In this document: piece after piece, positions 32,316 to 42,205 of the stretch
Numbering within the stretch: position 1 is the stretch's first letter
How the letters are laid out: each line of letters begins with the position of its first letter
Assembly: GCA_028720205.1 (NCBI GenBank)
Contig: JAQYLE010000018.1
Location: forward strand, 1 to 44,472
DNA: 44,472 nucleotides
Reading direction: 5' to 3'
From: Clostridia bacterium
GTDB lineage: Bacteria > Bacillota > Clostridia > Christensenellales > Borkfalkiaceae
Made by a program: the position numbers and the translations under genes
Notes under the pieces: model-generated
What the model saw: the letters and a program-made list of their open reading frames with translations, nothing else
The model's database searches: none
Told to the model about the DNA's origin: nothing

Positions 32316-33122
32316 GTGGAAAACGAAGAGACCAACGTGCAGAGCGTACCCGCGGAAAACGGCGGTGCGGACGTAACGCCCGCCGCGGCGGATTCCGCCG
32401 TGTTTCAGATAAAGAACATAGGCAAATCGTTCGGCGATCACGTGGTATTAAAAGATATTTCGTTTACCGTAAACCGCGGCGACGTAATTTCCGTCATCGG
32501 GCCTTCCGGTTCGGGCAAAAGCACGATGCTCCGCTGCATCAATATGCTGGAAGATCTTACGAGCGGCAGCATTTTATATCACGGCAAAGACGTTACGGAT
32601 AAATCGGTGAAACTTACGAATTACCGCGCCAAAGTGGGCATGGTGTTTCAATCGTTCAACCTGTTCAACAACATGACGGCGCTGCAAAACTGCGTAAAAC
32701 CGCAGACGGTGGTATTAAAGCGGAGCAAGGCGGAGGCGAAAAAAATAGCCGAGGAATACCTGAACAAGGTGGGTATGGGCGCGTTTATCAACGCCAAGCC
32801 TTCGCAACTTTCGGGCGGACAAAAACAGCGCGTGGCGATTGCGCGTACGCTTTCGATGAATCCGGAAGCGATATTATTCGACGAGCCTACTTCCGCGCTG
32901 GACCCGGAAATGGTGGGCGAAGTGCTGGAAGTAATGCGCGCGCTTGCCAAGTCGGGACTGACCATGATTGTGGTTACGCACGAAATGGGGTTTGCCCGCG
33001 ACGTATCCGACCGCGTGATTTTTATGGACGGCGGCGTAATCGTGGAAGAGGGAACGCCCGAAGAAATTTTCGGCGCGCCCAAAGTACAACGCACCAAAGA
33101 TTTCCTTGCACGCGTATTATAA
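32316..33122 (+). CDS. Amino-acid ABC transporter ATPase (GlnQ/HisP type), 268 aa
   Basis: After an unusual Ala/Glu/Pro-rich N-terminal extension of about 28 residues, the ATPase core begins ([20 protein letters not shown]). Walker A is GPSGSGKST, the Q-loop lies in [12 protein letters not shown], the signature is [15 protein letters not shown] and Walker B is [16 protein letters not shown], followed by the switch His in VVTHEMGFA. It starts at GTG 32316, three bases after the permease stop, with AGGAGG overlapping that stop. It powers the lysine-riboswitch transporter. Confidence 0.94.
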   Translation: MENEETNVQSVPAENGGADVTPAAADSAVFQIKNIGKSFGDHVVLKDISFTVNRGDVISVIGPSGSGKSTMLRCINMLEDLTSGSILYHGKDVTDKSVKLTNYRAKVGMVFQSFNLFNNMTALQNCVKPQTVVLKRSKAEAKKIAEEYLNKVGMGAFINAKPSQLSGGQKQRVAIARTLSMNPEAILFDEPTSALDPEMVGEVLEVMRALAKSGLTMIVVTHEMGFARDVSDRVIFMDGGVIVEEGTPEEIFGAPKVQRTKDFLARVL

Positions 33123-33170
33123 ACGTATGCGGGCTTAATCGTTTTTCTGAAAATTTTTCTGAATATATTA

Positions 33171-33202
33171 AACGCCGCTATTCGCAAACGAATAGCGGCG
33201 TT
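33171..33202 (-). terminator. Terminator of tRNA-Arg; 14-bp hairpin
   Basis: AACGCCGCTATTCG (33171-33184) pairs perfectly with CGAATAGCGGCGTT (33189-33202) around loop CAAA. The minus strand continues TTTAATATATT. It may also end the transporter operon, though the plus strand lacks a T-run. Confidence 0.8.
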
Positions 33203-33203
33203 C

Positions 33204-33280
33204 TGGTGTTCGTGAAGGGATTCGAACCCCCGACCTGCGGTTTAGGAAACCGACGCTCTATCCTGCTGAGCTACACGAAC
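33204..33280 (-). tRNA. tRNA-Arg (anticodon CCU), CCA encoded
   Basis: The minus strand folds into a cloverleaf. The acceptor GTTCGTG pairs with CACGAAC, the D-arm contains GCTC-AGCAGGATA-GAGC, and the anticodon loop TTCCTAA has anticodon CCT (reads AGG). The T-arm is GGGGG-TTCGAAT-CCCTT. The discriminator A and CCA are encoded (33204-33207). The top pair of the anticodon stem is a U-C mismatch. It stands alone, opposite to its neighbours. Confidence 0.95.
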
Positions 33281-33404
33281 GTATGTAAGGACGTAAAAAA
33301 ACGTTAAGCGGAATACGTATGCCGTATAAAAAAACAAATTTTACCTATCGTCCGTCATACGGAAACATTATACTCCGTTTTACGGGAAAAAGCAAATATT
33401 TTAA

Positions 33405-34826
<1,422 letters not shown>

Positions 34827-34905
34827 CAGGCGACGTATGCGTTTTTGCATCGCGCGTACGTTCGTACGAGCCTGCGGAAAAAAGCGAAAACGATAAAAAA
34901 TGCGG

Positions 34906-34945
34906 AAAAGCCGCGGAAGAAGTGAAAATTTCTTCCGCGGCTTTT
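34906..34945. terminator. Bidirectional terminator between gdhA and the CmpB-type gene
   Basis: AAAAGCCGCGGAAGAA (34906-34921) pairs perfectly with TTCTTCCGCGGCTTTT (34930-34945). A-runs and T-runs flank both sides, so it can end transcripts in both directions. Confidence 0.9.
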
Positions 34946-34985
34946 AAGGTCGTTACGGGTTATGTAAGAGCATACGTTTTTTGGG

Positions 34986-35738
34986 TTAATCTATATTATT
35001 CTGCGGCGGATTTTCGGTATCGACGCCGTTGCCCGGTCTGCGCGTTCCCCGGCCGGCGTATTCATCCAGTTCGCTTTTTAAGCCGCGGTTGCTTTTGAAA
35101 GGAAGGATAAAACTGTGCTTTTGTTTGAACGCGGCGGCGCGCGTTTTAATGTTTTCTTTCAGTTCTTCGTAGCGCACCACGACGTTCTTCTCCTTCGCCC
35201 ATTTTCTTATTTTGTCCACGATGCGGAAGGAGTAAAACACGTCGATGAGCATAACGCCGGAATACACGCCCAGAAAGTAGCCGAAAGCGGGGTGAGAGGC
35301 GATCCATGCCGCGGCGACGACAAGGCGTTTATGCAGCAGGAAATAATACGCCGTACCCGCCGCGCCCCAGGCAAGCGTGAACAGCGGGCAGATGATTCCC
35401 TGAACGTTTCCGAAGCGATCGGAATAGTCCCACAGTTTTACGTGCATGCCTTTGATGAAAATCAGCCCCGTAACGTATTCTATCGCGGTCATCGCGCACG
35501 TGATGACGGAAACGACGAATACGTTTCTTAAAACCGCCGAAGAAATAAACGAATAATCCACGCGGCAAAGCAGATACAATAAAACCGTTCCCGTGCCGTA
35601 TAAGGGAAGATTGGGGCCGACGAGAAACCCCGGATTGATCCATTTTTTATGAACGGCGCGGCGGACGAAAAATTCGCTTATCCAACCCGCCGTAGCGCCG
35701 ATTACGTAAATCAACGATAGTTGTAACAAAATCTGCAT
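34986..35738 (-). CDS. Putative ABC-transporter-permease-like membrane protein (CmpB family), 250 aa
   Basis: About six membrane helices. It shows the family pattern GWISEFFVRR, NPGFLVGPNLPLYGTG, then LWDYSDRFGNVQGIICPLF and a WG pair. The soluble tail (about 185-250) is basic and ends with a disordered Asn/Gly stretch. Despite the family name, no transport role is established. I place the start at ATG 35738, seven bases after AAGGAGG, because the in-frame GTG two codons upstream is too close to that site. Confidence 0.85.
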   Translation of the reverse strand: MQILLQLSLIYVIGATAGWISEFFVRRAVHKKWINPGFLVGPNLPLYGTGTVLLYLLCRVDYSFISSAVLRNVFVVSVITCAMTAIEYVTGLIFIKGMHVKLWDYSDRFGNVQGIICPLFTLAWGAAGTAYYFLLHKRLVVAAAWIASHPAFGYFLGVYSGVMLIDVFYSFRIVDKIRKWAKEKNVVVRYEELKENIKTRAAAFKQKHSFILPFKSNRGLKSELDEYAGRGTRRPGNGVDTENPPQNNID

Positions 35739-35790
35739 GAACACGCCTCCTTTTTTGTTGCAAATGCAGCAGATATATGTAAGGCACGAT

Positions 35791-36249
35791 TCAGGCTTTA
35801 TATAATTTTCTTACGTAATTTCTTTCCCGCAGGGAGATTTTTCCGTCTATCGAAACCACGCAAAGGCACAACCCGATTACGTCGTTTATAAAATTTTCGT
35901 CCGTTTGCGCCAGCAGAGACGCAAGCGCTTTCGAATAGTCCGTCGCCTGCTTTTTCAGCGCCTGATTTTTCGCTACGGCGGCTTTTACCGAAGGAAAATC
36001 GAAGTCGGAGCCGAACGCTTTAATCAGCGCGGGATACATTAAAATATATTCCTGTTCGTCGATTTTACCGTCGGATACGATAGAGGAAAGAATGAAACAA
36101 GCCAGCGTTTTCACCGGGTCAATCGCGACGTCGGCGGAGAGCCGCCGTAAACGGGATAAGATATCAAACGATTTTTCGGCGAGCAGGGCGCTTCTTGCCG
36201 CCACGGACAGTTTTTCGTATTCCTTACAAAGTTTTGTAAATTCAAACAT
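35791..36249 (-). CDS. TerB-like protein, 152 aa
   Basis: An all-helical protein with two EF-hand-like acidic repeats of the TerB (tellurite resistance/DjlA-like) fold: VSDGKIDEQEYILMYPALIK at about 58-77 and VSIDGKISLRERNYVRKLYK near the end. The fold binds metal or mediates membrane-associated complexes, and no tellurite function can be claimed. AAGGAGG lies seven bases before the ATG. A perfect 32-bp palindrome lies just upstream of that site. Confidence 0.7.
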   Translation of the reverse strand: MFEFTKLCKEYEKLSVAARSALLAEKSFDILSRLRRLSADVAIDPVKTLACFILSSIVSDGKIDEQEYILMYPALIKAFGSDFDFPSVKAAVAKNQALKKQATDYSKALASLLAQTDENFINDVIGLCLCVVSIDGKISLRERNYVRKLYKA

Positions 36250-36269
36250 ATCGATGCCTCCTTATTTAC

Positions 36270-36301
36270 CGCCGTTATACCGCCGCGGCGGTATAACGGC
36301 G
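36270..36301. repeat. Perfect 32-bp palindrome upstream of the TerB-like gene
   Basis: CGCCGTTATACCGCCG (36270-36285) is followed directly by its exact reverse complement (36286-36301) with no loop. It lies eleven bases before the AAGGAGG of the TerB-like gene and 53 bases after the permease stop. It lacks a T-run on either strand, so it is not a standard terminator. It could be a dimer-binding site or a processing hairpin. Confidence 0.8.
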
Positions 36302-36354
36302 TACCGTTCAACCGGAAAAGTTTTACGCCGCGTTTAGTTTTGCGCCGCGTTTAT

Positions 36355-37980
36355 TTACAAAGGCAGATCTTTTTTGTTGAAACGTATCGCGCCCGCGATA
36401 TATCCGCCCACGCCGAGTACCGCCAGCACCGCGAATTTCCACAGGAACGCGGACGTGCCGTCCATAATCGATATTACGTCGAACAGAGTGATAATGGTGG
36501 TGTAGTTGAATCCGTTTAACGATTCGAGGCGGATTACGGAAGGAATTACGTCGCTTCCGAACAGCCCCAGCATCGCCGCCACAAGCGCGTAAATGCTCAG
36601 TCCGCCGCCGAGCGCCATAGAGCGTTTGCTGCGATCGAAGAAGCACGAAGCGAAGAAGCAAAGTCCCGAGAGGGCAAACAATACGAGAAAAGCGCCGAGG
36701 TTTAACAGAAGAAGTTTGCCGTAAGTGAGCGAAACGTTTTCAACGAAGCACAGACACACGCAACCCGTTATCGAGGTGAGGATAAACATCGACAGCAGCG
36801 AGCCTGTTAAAAACACGCCTTGCGTAAACGCCACCGTTTTCCGCTTTGTGGAAGTGGAAAGCACGTACGCCATCGAACCGCTGTCCACCTGCCCCGCGAT
36901 CAGGTTGTTCGCCGCCATAATCGTAAAGATAATGGGCAGCAATAAGCCTGCGAGTTTATAGAAGATAGAGCCTACGATCAGGGTGTATAAGTCCATTTCG
37001 CCGATTTCTTTCAACGCGTCGGCGACTTCTTGCGGCAACGAAGCGAGCAGACTTTCGGTGATATCGCCCGTTACTTCCTGCATTTTCTGCAAAAACAGCG
37101 CTTCGTATTCGTCCGCGGCGATTTCTCCCGCCGTCAATCGTTTATCGAGTTGCTCTTTTTCGTAGGCGAGTTGTCCGCGGTAATCGATCGCCGTGGTATA
37201 ACCGAGGCGTTTTATCGTTGCGTACGTATAGTTGAACGAATCGTATTTTTCCTTCGTTACGCCGAAAGAGGAAAGCGCGTTTACGATTTTTTCAACGTTG
37301 TCTTCCTGCGTCATATTGAACGCGAGAAATACCGCCGCGCAGTATTCCGCCCGATCCGATCGGTAGGCGGCGCGTTCGTCGCCGGTAAGATACGCGGTAA
37401 GATCTCCCGCCGCGGCGTGCGTTAACAAAGGCGCGGCGTAATCTTCGGGTTTATCCGACTCCGCTTCGTTGGCATACATCGCGTTGAATATGCCGTTCGG
37501 ATTGATCGGGAACGTCATCGCCGCAACGATCTCCTTGGATTCGGCGCTTTCCGCCGTATACGCTTCGTTGATTTCAAGCGCTTTTTTCTGCGCGTGCGCT
37601 TGCACGCTTTGCGCGGCTGCCGCATATGCCGCCGTAAACGCAGATTCCGCCGTGGAAGGGTTGGCAAACGCCGCTTGATTTTCCGCGACGTTTTTCAGGA
37701 ATGTTTCGTCGAATTTCCGCATGCCCTCTTCGCCGTAGCGGTAGTAGTTGATGGAGCGCGTTTGCAACTGCGAATCGATTTCTTCGGTGATGATGGAATC
37801 CTGCATGGAATTTTTAATTTCGCCGATTGCGCCGCTGCCGGAAATAAGCATAACGCAGGCGAGCATAAAACAGACGGCTACGGTGACGATCGCCCACATC
37901 GTGCCGTTCGCCTTGCACGATTGTTTGAAAAGCGCTTTGCTGAATAAACCGTCGTTGTGTTTTTTAATTTCGTTTTTCAT
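36355..37980 (-). CDS. ABC-2-type exporter permease with large external loop, 541 aa
   Basis: A first helix (about 20-45: MWAIVTVAVCFMLACVMLIS) is followed by an external segment of about 260 residues, rich in Ala/Glu. A cluster of five to six helices then fills the C-terminal half. It contains GQVDSGSMAYVLSTSTKRKT, the typical ABC-2 coupling stretch after a helix, and ends GGYIAGAIRFNKKDLPL. I chose ATG 37980 with AAAGGAG ten bases upstream. It overlaps the ATPase gene end by 17 bases. Only one permease accompanies two ATPases, so the complex is probably a permease homodimer or part of a larger set. Confidence 0.85.
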   Translation of the reverse strand: MKNEIKKHNDGLFSKALFKQSCKANGTMWAIVTVAVCFMLACVMLISGSGAIGEIKNSMQDSIITEEIDSQLQTRSINYYRYGEEGMRKFDETFLKNVAENQAAFANPSTAESAFTAAYAAAAQSVQAHAQKKALEINEAYTAESAESKEIVAAMTFPINPNGIFNAMYANEAESDKPEDYAAPLLTHAAAGDLTAYLTGDERAAYRSDRAEYCAAVFLAFNMTQEDNVEKIVNALSSFGVTKEKYDSFNYTYATIKRLGYTTAIDYRGQLAYEKEQLDKRLTAGEIAADEYEALFLQKMQEVTGDITESLLASLPQEVADALKEIGEMDLYTLIVGSIFYKLAGLLLPIIFTIMAANNLIAGQVDSGSMAYVLSTSTKRKTVAFTQGVFLTGSLLSMFILTSITGCVCLCFVENVSLTYGKLLLLNLGAFLVLFALSGLCFFASCFFDRSKRSMALGGGLSIYALVAAMLGLFGSDVIPSVIRLESLNGFNYTTIITLFDVISIMDGTSAFLWKFAVLAVLGVGGYIAGAIRFNKKDLPL

Positions 37981-38884
37981 GGGTTTCTTTCTCCTTTTTT
38001 TCAATGAGCACTTTTTTGAAATGCCGTTCCAAAGTGTAAGGCAGTTCGGAAATGAATTTTACGTCGTACGCGCGTAAAGAGCGCAACAGCGCGGCGGCGT
38101 CGGCGGCGGGAATTTTTACGGTGACCTGATTGTACTGTTCCTGGTTCCGTATGATTTCGTAGGCGCCGCCGATAAACCGCAGATAATCCCGCCGCGAATG
38201 GAATTCTATTTTAAATTCCTTTTCCGGTCGGTTTTTTATCCGGGCAACGTCGCATACGTCGACGATATGCCCGTCGTTCACCATCGCTACGCGGTCGCAC
38301 GTGCTTTCCAGTTCTTCGAACGAGTGGCTGCTCATAAAAATCGTTTTGCCTTTTTTATGTTCTTCTTTAATAATGTCAAGAAACGTGGCGCGCATTAAGG
38401 GGTCGAGCCCCGTGGTGGGTTCGTCGAGAATGATGACGGGCGCGTCGTTCATCAGCGCGGCGACGAGCGCGGTTTTCTGTTTCATGCCTTTGCTCATCCG
38501 CTTTAAATTCGCCCGCGGATCGAGTTGCAGCCTGGCGATGAGTTCGTCGGCGTAGTTCATGTTTTTCAAACCGAGAAATTCCGCCTGACACTTTAAAAAT
38601 TCCACGCCCGTTTTTAAATCGGGAAAGGCGATTTCTCCGGGCACGTATCCGATTTCGGCGGCGATTTCGCTGGAATGTTCCCACGAGGACAAGCCGTTTA
38701 CGTACGCGGCGCCGCGCGTGGGTTTTAAAAAGCCTAAAATATTGCGGATGGTGGTGGTTTTTCCGCTGCCGTTCGTGCCTACGTAACCCATCATTTCGCC
38801 TTGTTCCACGGTAAGATCCAGATCGAAAATCCCGCGTCCGCCGCCGTAATCTTTCGTTAATTTATCTAACTTTATTACGCTCAT
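37964..38884 (-). CDS. ABC exporter ATPase, 306 aa (second of two)
   Basis: It has a DrrA/CcmA-like ATPase domain. Walker A is GYVGTNGSGKTTTIRNILGF, the Q-loop lies in GYVPGEIAFPDLKT, the signature is MSKGMKQKTALVAALMND with Walker B VIILDEPTTGLDPLMR, and the switch His lies in MSSHSFEELESTCDR. About 90 C-terminal residues form an extra domain also present in its neighbour. It is paralogous to the 311-residue ATPase just upstream, overlapping it by four bases, and the pair could form a heterodimer. Confidence 0.93.
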   Translation of the reverse strand: MSVIKLDKLTKDYGGGRGIFDLDLTVEQGEMMGYVGTNGSGKTTTIRNILGFLKPTRGAAYVNGLSSWEHSSEIAAEIGYVPGEIAFPDLKTGVEFLKCQAEFLGLKNMNYADELIARLQLDPRANLKRMSKGMKQKTALVAALMNDAPVIILDEPTTGLDPLMRATFLDIIKEEHKKGKTIFMSSHSFEELESTCDRVAMVNDGHIVDVCDVARIKNRPEKEFKIEFHSRRDYLRFIGGAYEIIRNQEQYNQVTVKIPAADAAALLRSLRAYDVKFISELPYTLERHFKKVLIEKKEKETHEKRN

Positions 38885-39816
38885 TTCAACGCTCCTTTAA
38901 AATCTTTATCCTCTTTGTAGAATGCCATAAAATAATCTTCGAGGGATTCTTTGCGGTTGCCGAACGATATGATGCTGATATCGGAAAGCAAGGCGATCAG
39001 TTCGTTTAAATCTTTATCTTCCGCGGAAATTTCGATCTCCGCGTCGCTTTCGCTCAGAACGGTCAACGAGGGCACTTTGTTTTTCGCGCGTTCGAAAAAC
39101 ACCGTTTTGCCAAGCGGCGAACGGAACGTTACCTTGTAAAATTTGCGCGAGGCGTGCTTTAAATCGTCCGCGATAAATTCGGAAACGACGCGCCCGTCTT
39201 TTATGATGGCGATTCTGTCGCACGTGGCGTCGATTTCCGAAAAAATGTGGCTGGAAAGCAGAATCGTTTTGCCGCGCTTTTTCTCCTCGCGGATAAAACC
39301 TATAAAGTTTTCCTGCATAACGGGGTCGAGTCCGCTGGTCGGCTCGTCTAAAATCAGCACGTCCGGGTCGGACATAAACGCCGTTACCACGGCAAGTTTG
39401 CGTTTTACGCCTAAACTCATGCGCTTGGTTTCGCCCGACAGCGTTTTTTCGTCGAGTTCGAACAAATCGAGCATGCCGCGCAGTTGTTTTTGGTTATGGC
39501 AATGTTGCAGATCCTGCATCATCGCAATAAACGCCTTTCCCGTCAGCCCTGCGGGCAGGGCGATTTCGCCGGGAATATACCCCACGTCCCCCAGAATTTC
39601 GTAATATTTGTTGAACGTTTCTTTTCCGAAAATTTTCGTTGAACCGCTATCCGGCTTCGAAAATCCCATCAGGTGGCGTATCGTAGTGGATTTTCCCGCG
39701 CCGTTGGGGCCCAGAAAACCGAATACCTCGCCTTTGTCTACGTGCAGATTCACGTTAAAAACGCCTCTGCCGCAGCCGTAATCTTTCGTGAGGTTCTGAA
39801 CTTCGATTACGTGCAT
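38881..39816 (-). CDS. ABC exporter ATPase, 311 aa (first of two)
   Basis: Walker A GFLGPNGAGKSTTIRHLMGF, signature MSLGVKRKLAVVTAFMSD, Walker B VLILDEPTSGLDPVMQ and His switch LLSSHIFSEIDATCDR. The signature is LSG-like but reads MSLG. The C-terminal extra domain (about 215-300) parallels that of the second ATPase. AGGAGG lies just before the ATG. First gene of the exporter operon, divergent from a TetR gene with shared operator-like sites, so substrate-induced export (antibiotic, peptide or lipid) is a fair inference. Confidence 0.93.
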   Translation of the reverse strand: MHVIEVQNLTKDYGCGRGVFNVNLHVDKGEVFGFLGPNGAGKSTTIRHLMGFSKPDSGSTKIFGKETFNKYYEILGDVGYIPGEIALPAGLTGKAFIAMMQDLQHCHNQKQLRGMLDLFELDEKTLSGETKRMSLGVKRKLAVVTAFMSDPDVLILDEPTSGLDPVMQENFIGFIREEKKRGKTILLSSHIFSEIDATCDRIAIIKDGRVVSEFIADDLKHASRKFYKVTFRSPLGKTVFFERAKNKVPSLTVLSESDAEIEISAEDKDLNELIALLSDISIISFGNRKESLEDYFMAFYKEDKDFKGALK

Positions 39817-39862
39817 AGTTCCCTCCTTTCTGCGTTTGTAAAAATTATCGTTGAATTTCTGT

Positions 39863-39960
39863 AAACACTGTTGACATTTTTTATACTATACATTATAATA
39901 AAAAAAAGAGAAAAAGGAAAGCACATTAAAAACGGCGCTGTTTAAATTTGAACAGTGTTT
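39863..39960. promoter_or_regulatory. TetR operator pair in the divergent promoter region
   Basis: AAACACTGTT (39863-39872) reappears inverted as AACAGTGTTT (39951-39960), one mismatch-free decamer on each strand. The second copy overlaps the near-palindrome CTGTTTAAATTTGAACAG (39938-39955). The first overlaps the -35 box of the TetR promoter. A TetR dimer on these sites would control both the exporter operon and itself. Confidence 0.7.
39871..39899 (+). promoter_or_regulatory. Consensus promoter of the TetR gene
   Basis: TTGACA (39871-39876), 17 bases, TATAAT (39894-39899). Confidence 0.85.
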
Positions 39961-39984
39961 TAAAAAGTGTTGAAAAAAAGGCGT

Positions 39985-40569
39985 ATGAAAGCGGGAAATT
40001 TAAATAATTCTTCCAGAAAAACGAGAAAACTGATTAAAAAGACGTTTGCGGAAATGCTTGCGGAAAAGCGGGAAGTGGCTAAAATTTCGGTAAGCGAACT
40101 GTGCGCGCGGGCGGAAATCAGCCGCGGAGCGTTTTATTCGCACTACGACGATATTTACGCGGTGGCGGAAGATTACGAAAACGAACTGATCGATCTGTTT
40201 TTCGATAACGCGCGGCTATTATCGCCCACAAACGTGGAGCAGTTTTTAGACACCTTGTTCGATTATGTGCGCGAAAATAACGAAAATTACAAATTATTGT
40301 GTAAATCCAACGATTTTTTGTTTGCGGCGAAAAAACTCACGGCAATCGCGGAAAACAAGTTTTTACAACTTTGCAACGAATCGCCGTATTTAAAAGACAA
40401 AGAGTTTCTGGAACCGGAAATCAACGTGTTTATAGAGGGCTTGCTCTGCGAATACGTGCGCTATTGCCGCGGAAATACGGCGACGGGATTGGATGAACTG
40501 CATGCCTATACCAAATCGTGGACGAAAAGATTTACCGCCCGTCGTTTCGGCGAAGGATACGCGAAATAA
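39985..40569 (+). CDS. TetR-family regulator, 194 aa
   Basis: The N-terminal helix-turn-helix is clear: TRKLIKKTFAEMLAEKREVA, ISVSELCARAEISRGAFYSH, then YDDIYAVAEDYENEL. The C-terminal helical part is of TetR_C-type without a recognisable ligand class. The start is uncertain. ATG 39985 has only a weak AAGGCG, and an in-frame GTG at 39967 would add six residues. It diverges from the two-ATPase exporter operon and probably represses it. Confidence 0.85.
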   Translation: MKAGNLNNSSRKTRKLIKKTFAEMLAEKREVAKISVSELCARAEISRGAFYSHYDDIYAVAEDYENELIDLFFDNARLLSPTNVEQFLDTLFDYVRENNENYKLLCKSNDFLFAAKKLTAIAENKFLQLCNESPYLKDKEFLEPEINVFIEGLLCEYVRYCRGNTATGLDELHAYTKSWTKRFTARRFGEGYAK

Positions 40570-40589
40570 GTAAAAACGCGCGATTATTC

Positions 40590-40618
40590 TTGACATTCCT
40601 TTTAAAGCGTGATATAAT
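40590..40618 (+). promoter_or_regulatory. Consensus promoter of the FAD-dependent dehydrogenase gene
   Basis: TTGACA (40590-40595), 17 bases, TATAAT (40613-40618). Confidence 0.88.
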
Positions 40619-40705
40619 GCGGATTGTTGATTTTCGACGACGTTTTTTGTTCGGGCGAATAAAAACACGTCGTTAAATAACGCGAAAATTCAGGGAGATA
40701 CGGCT

Positions 40706-42100
40706 ATGAAAAAAGACGTTGTAATTATCGGCGCTGGTCCCGCGGGGATATTCACCGCATTGGAAATGCTGCGTAAAGGCAGCAAAAAAAGCATTCTCAT
40801 CGTAGAAAAGGGCAGATCGGTGGAAAACCGCAGATGTCCCAAAAACGTAACGGGAAAATGCATGAACTGTAAACCGTTCTGCCATATTACCACGGGTTTT
40901 TCGGGCGCGGGCGCTTTTTCCGACGGAAAACTTTCGCTTTCGGCGGAAGTGGGCGGCGATCTTCCTTTGTTAATCGGCGAAGAAACGGCGCAGGAAACGA
41001 TAAATTATACGGATAAAATCTACCTGGAATTCGGCGCGGACGAGCACGTGGAAGGCGTGAACGTTTCGGAAGAGGTGAAAGAAATACGCAAGCGCACCAT
41101 TCAGGCGGGCCTGAAACTCGTGGATTGTCCCATACGGCACATGGGTACCGAAAAAGCGCAGAATATTTATCTTTCCATCGAACGGTATCTTCTGGAACAC
41201 GGCGTGGAAATTCTGTTCGAATATGAATGTAAAACGCTGATTATGGGCGAAGGCGTATGCAAAGGCGTGGAAATCGCCAAATGGGACGGCTCCGATTCGC
41301 AGGAGATTTTTGCCGACGATATCGTGGTGGCTACGGGCAGGCGCGGCGCGGAATGGCTGGAAAAAATCTGCGAAATTTACGGCGTGGAGCACGTGCCTTC
41401 CACCGTGGATATCGGCGTGCGCGTGGAAGTGAGAAACGAAGTGATGGAAACGGTGAATAAGGTGTTGTACGAATCCAAACTCATCGGTTACCCCAAACCT
41501 TTCAAAAACAAAGTGCGCACCTTCTGCCAGAACCCCGGCGGTTTCGTTTCGCAGGAAAATTACGATAACAACCTCGCCGTGGTAAACGGGCATTCGTATA
41601 AAGACTTAAAGACGGAAAACACCAACGTTTCCATTTTGTGTTCGCACAATTTCTCGTATCCGTTCAATCAGCCCATCGCGTACGCGCAGAAGATAGGCGA
41701 ACTCACCAATATGCTGGGCGCGGGGCATATCCTCGTGCAGCGTTTCGGCGACATTTTAGACGGCAAACGTACGTGGGATAAGGAACTTTCCCGTTCCAAC
41801 GTACGCCCCACGCTGAAAGACGCGGTGGCGGGAGACATCACCGCCGCGATGCCGTATCGCACCATGATAAATATCATCAATTTCATGCAGTCCGTCGATT
41901 ACGTTCTGCCCGGGTTCGCTTCGGCGGAAACGCTGCTCTATTCGCCCGAACTGAAATTTTATTCCAACCGCATTAAAATGGATACCGATTTCAACACCAA
42001 TATCCGCGGCTTGCATTGCCTCGGCGATTCCAGCGGCTGGACGCGCGGATTGATGATGGCTTCCGTGATGGGCGTTCTTATGGGGCGCAAACTGGTGTAA
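40706..42100 (+). CDS. FAD-dependent dehydrogenase of COG2509 type, 464 aa
   Basis: The N-terminal FAD-binding motif DVVIIGAGPAGIFTALEML is followed by the Cys-containing stretch CPKNVTGKCMNCKPFCHITT (about 45-65), which is distinctive of this family, and GFSGAGAFSDGKLSLS. The second dinucleotide motif lies at DDIVVATGRRGAEWL, and the C-terminal LHCLGDSSGWTRGLMMASVM closes the FAD site. The length fits. The substrate is unknown. The Cys cluster could bind metal or form disulfides. GGGAGA precedes the ATG. Ended by a strong hairpin. Confidence 0.9.
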   Translation: MKKDVVIIGAGPAGIFTALEMLRKGSKKSILIVEKGRSVENRRCPKNVTGKCMNCKPFCHITTGFSGAGAFSDGKLSLSAEVGGDLPLLIGEETAQETINYTDKIYLEFGADEHVEGVNVSEEVKEIRKRTIQAGLKLVDCPIRHMGTEKAQNIYLSIERYLLEHGVEILFEYECKTLIMGEGVCKGVEIAKWDGSDSQEIFADDIVVATGRRGAEWLEKICEIYGVEHVPSTVDIGVRVEVRNEVMETVNKVLYESKLIGYPKPFKNKVRTFCQNPGGFVSQENYDNNLAVVNGHSYKDLKTENTNVSILCSHNFSYPFNQPIAYAQKIGELTNMLGAGHILVQRFGDILDGKRTWDKELSRSNVRPTLKDAVAGDITAAMPYRTMINIINFMQSVDYVLPGFASAETLLYSPELKFYSNRIKMDTDFNTNIRGLHCLGDSSGWTRGLMMASVMGVLMGRKLV

Positions 42101-42124
42101 AATTACCGCTGCGGCAAAATAAAG

Positions 42125-42165
42125 AACCCCTCTCTTTTCCTCGGTACGGAAAAGAGAGGGGTTTT
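42125..42165. terminator. Bidirectional terminator between the dehydrogenase and GNAT genes
   Basis: AACCCCTCTCTTTTCC (42125-42140) pairs perfectly with GGAAAAGAGAGGGGTT (42148-42163), followed by TT. The minus strand has TTCTTTATTTT after the stem. Confidence 0.9.
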
Positions 42166-42205
42166 GAGTTGCGGGTCAACGCGCGCCCGCGTATTTTTAA
42201 GCGTT

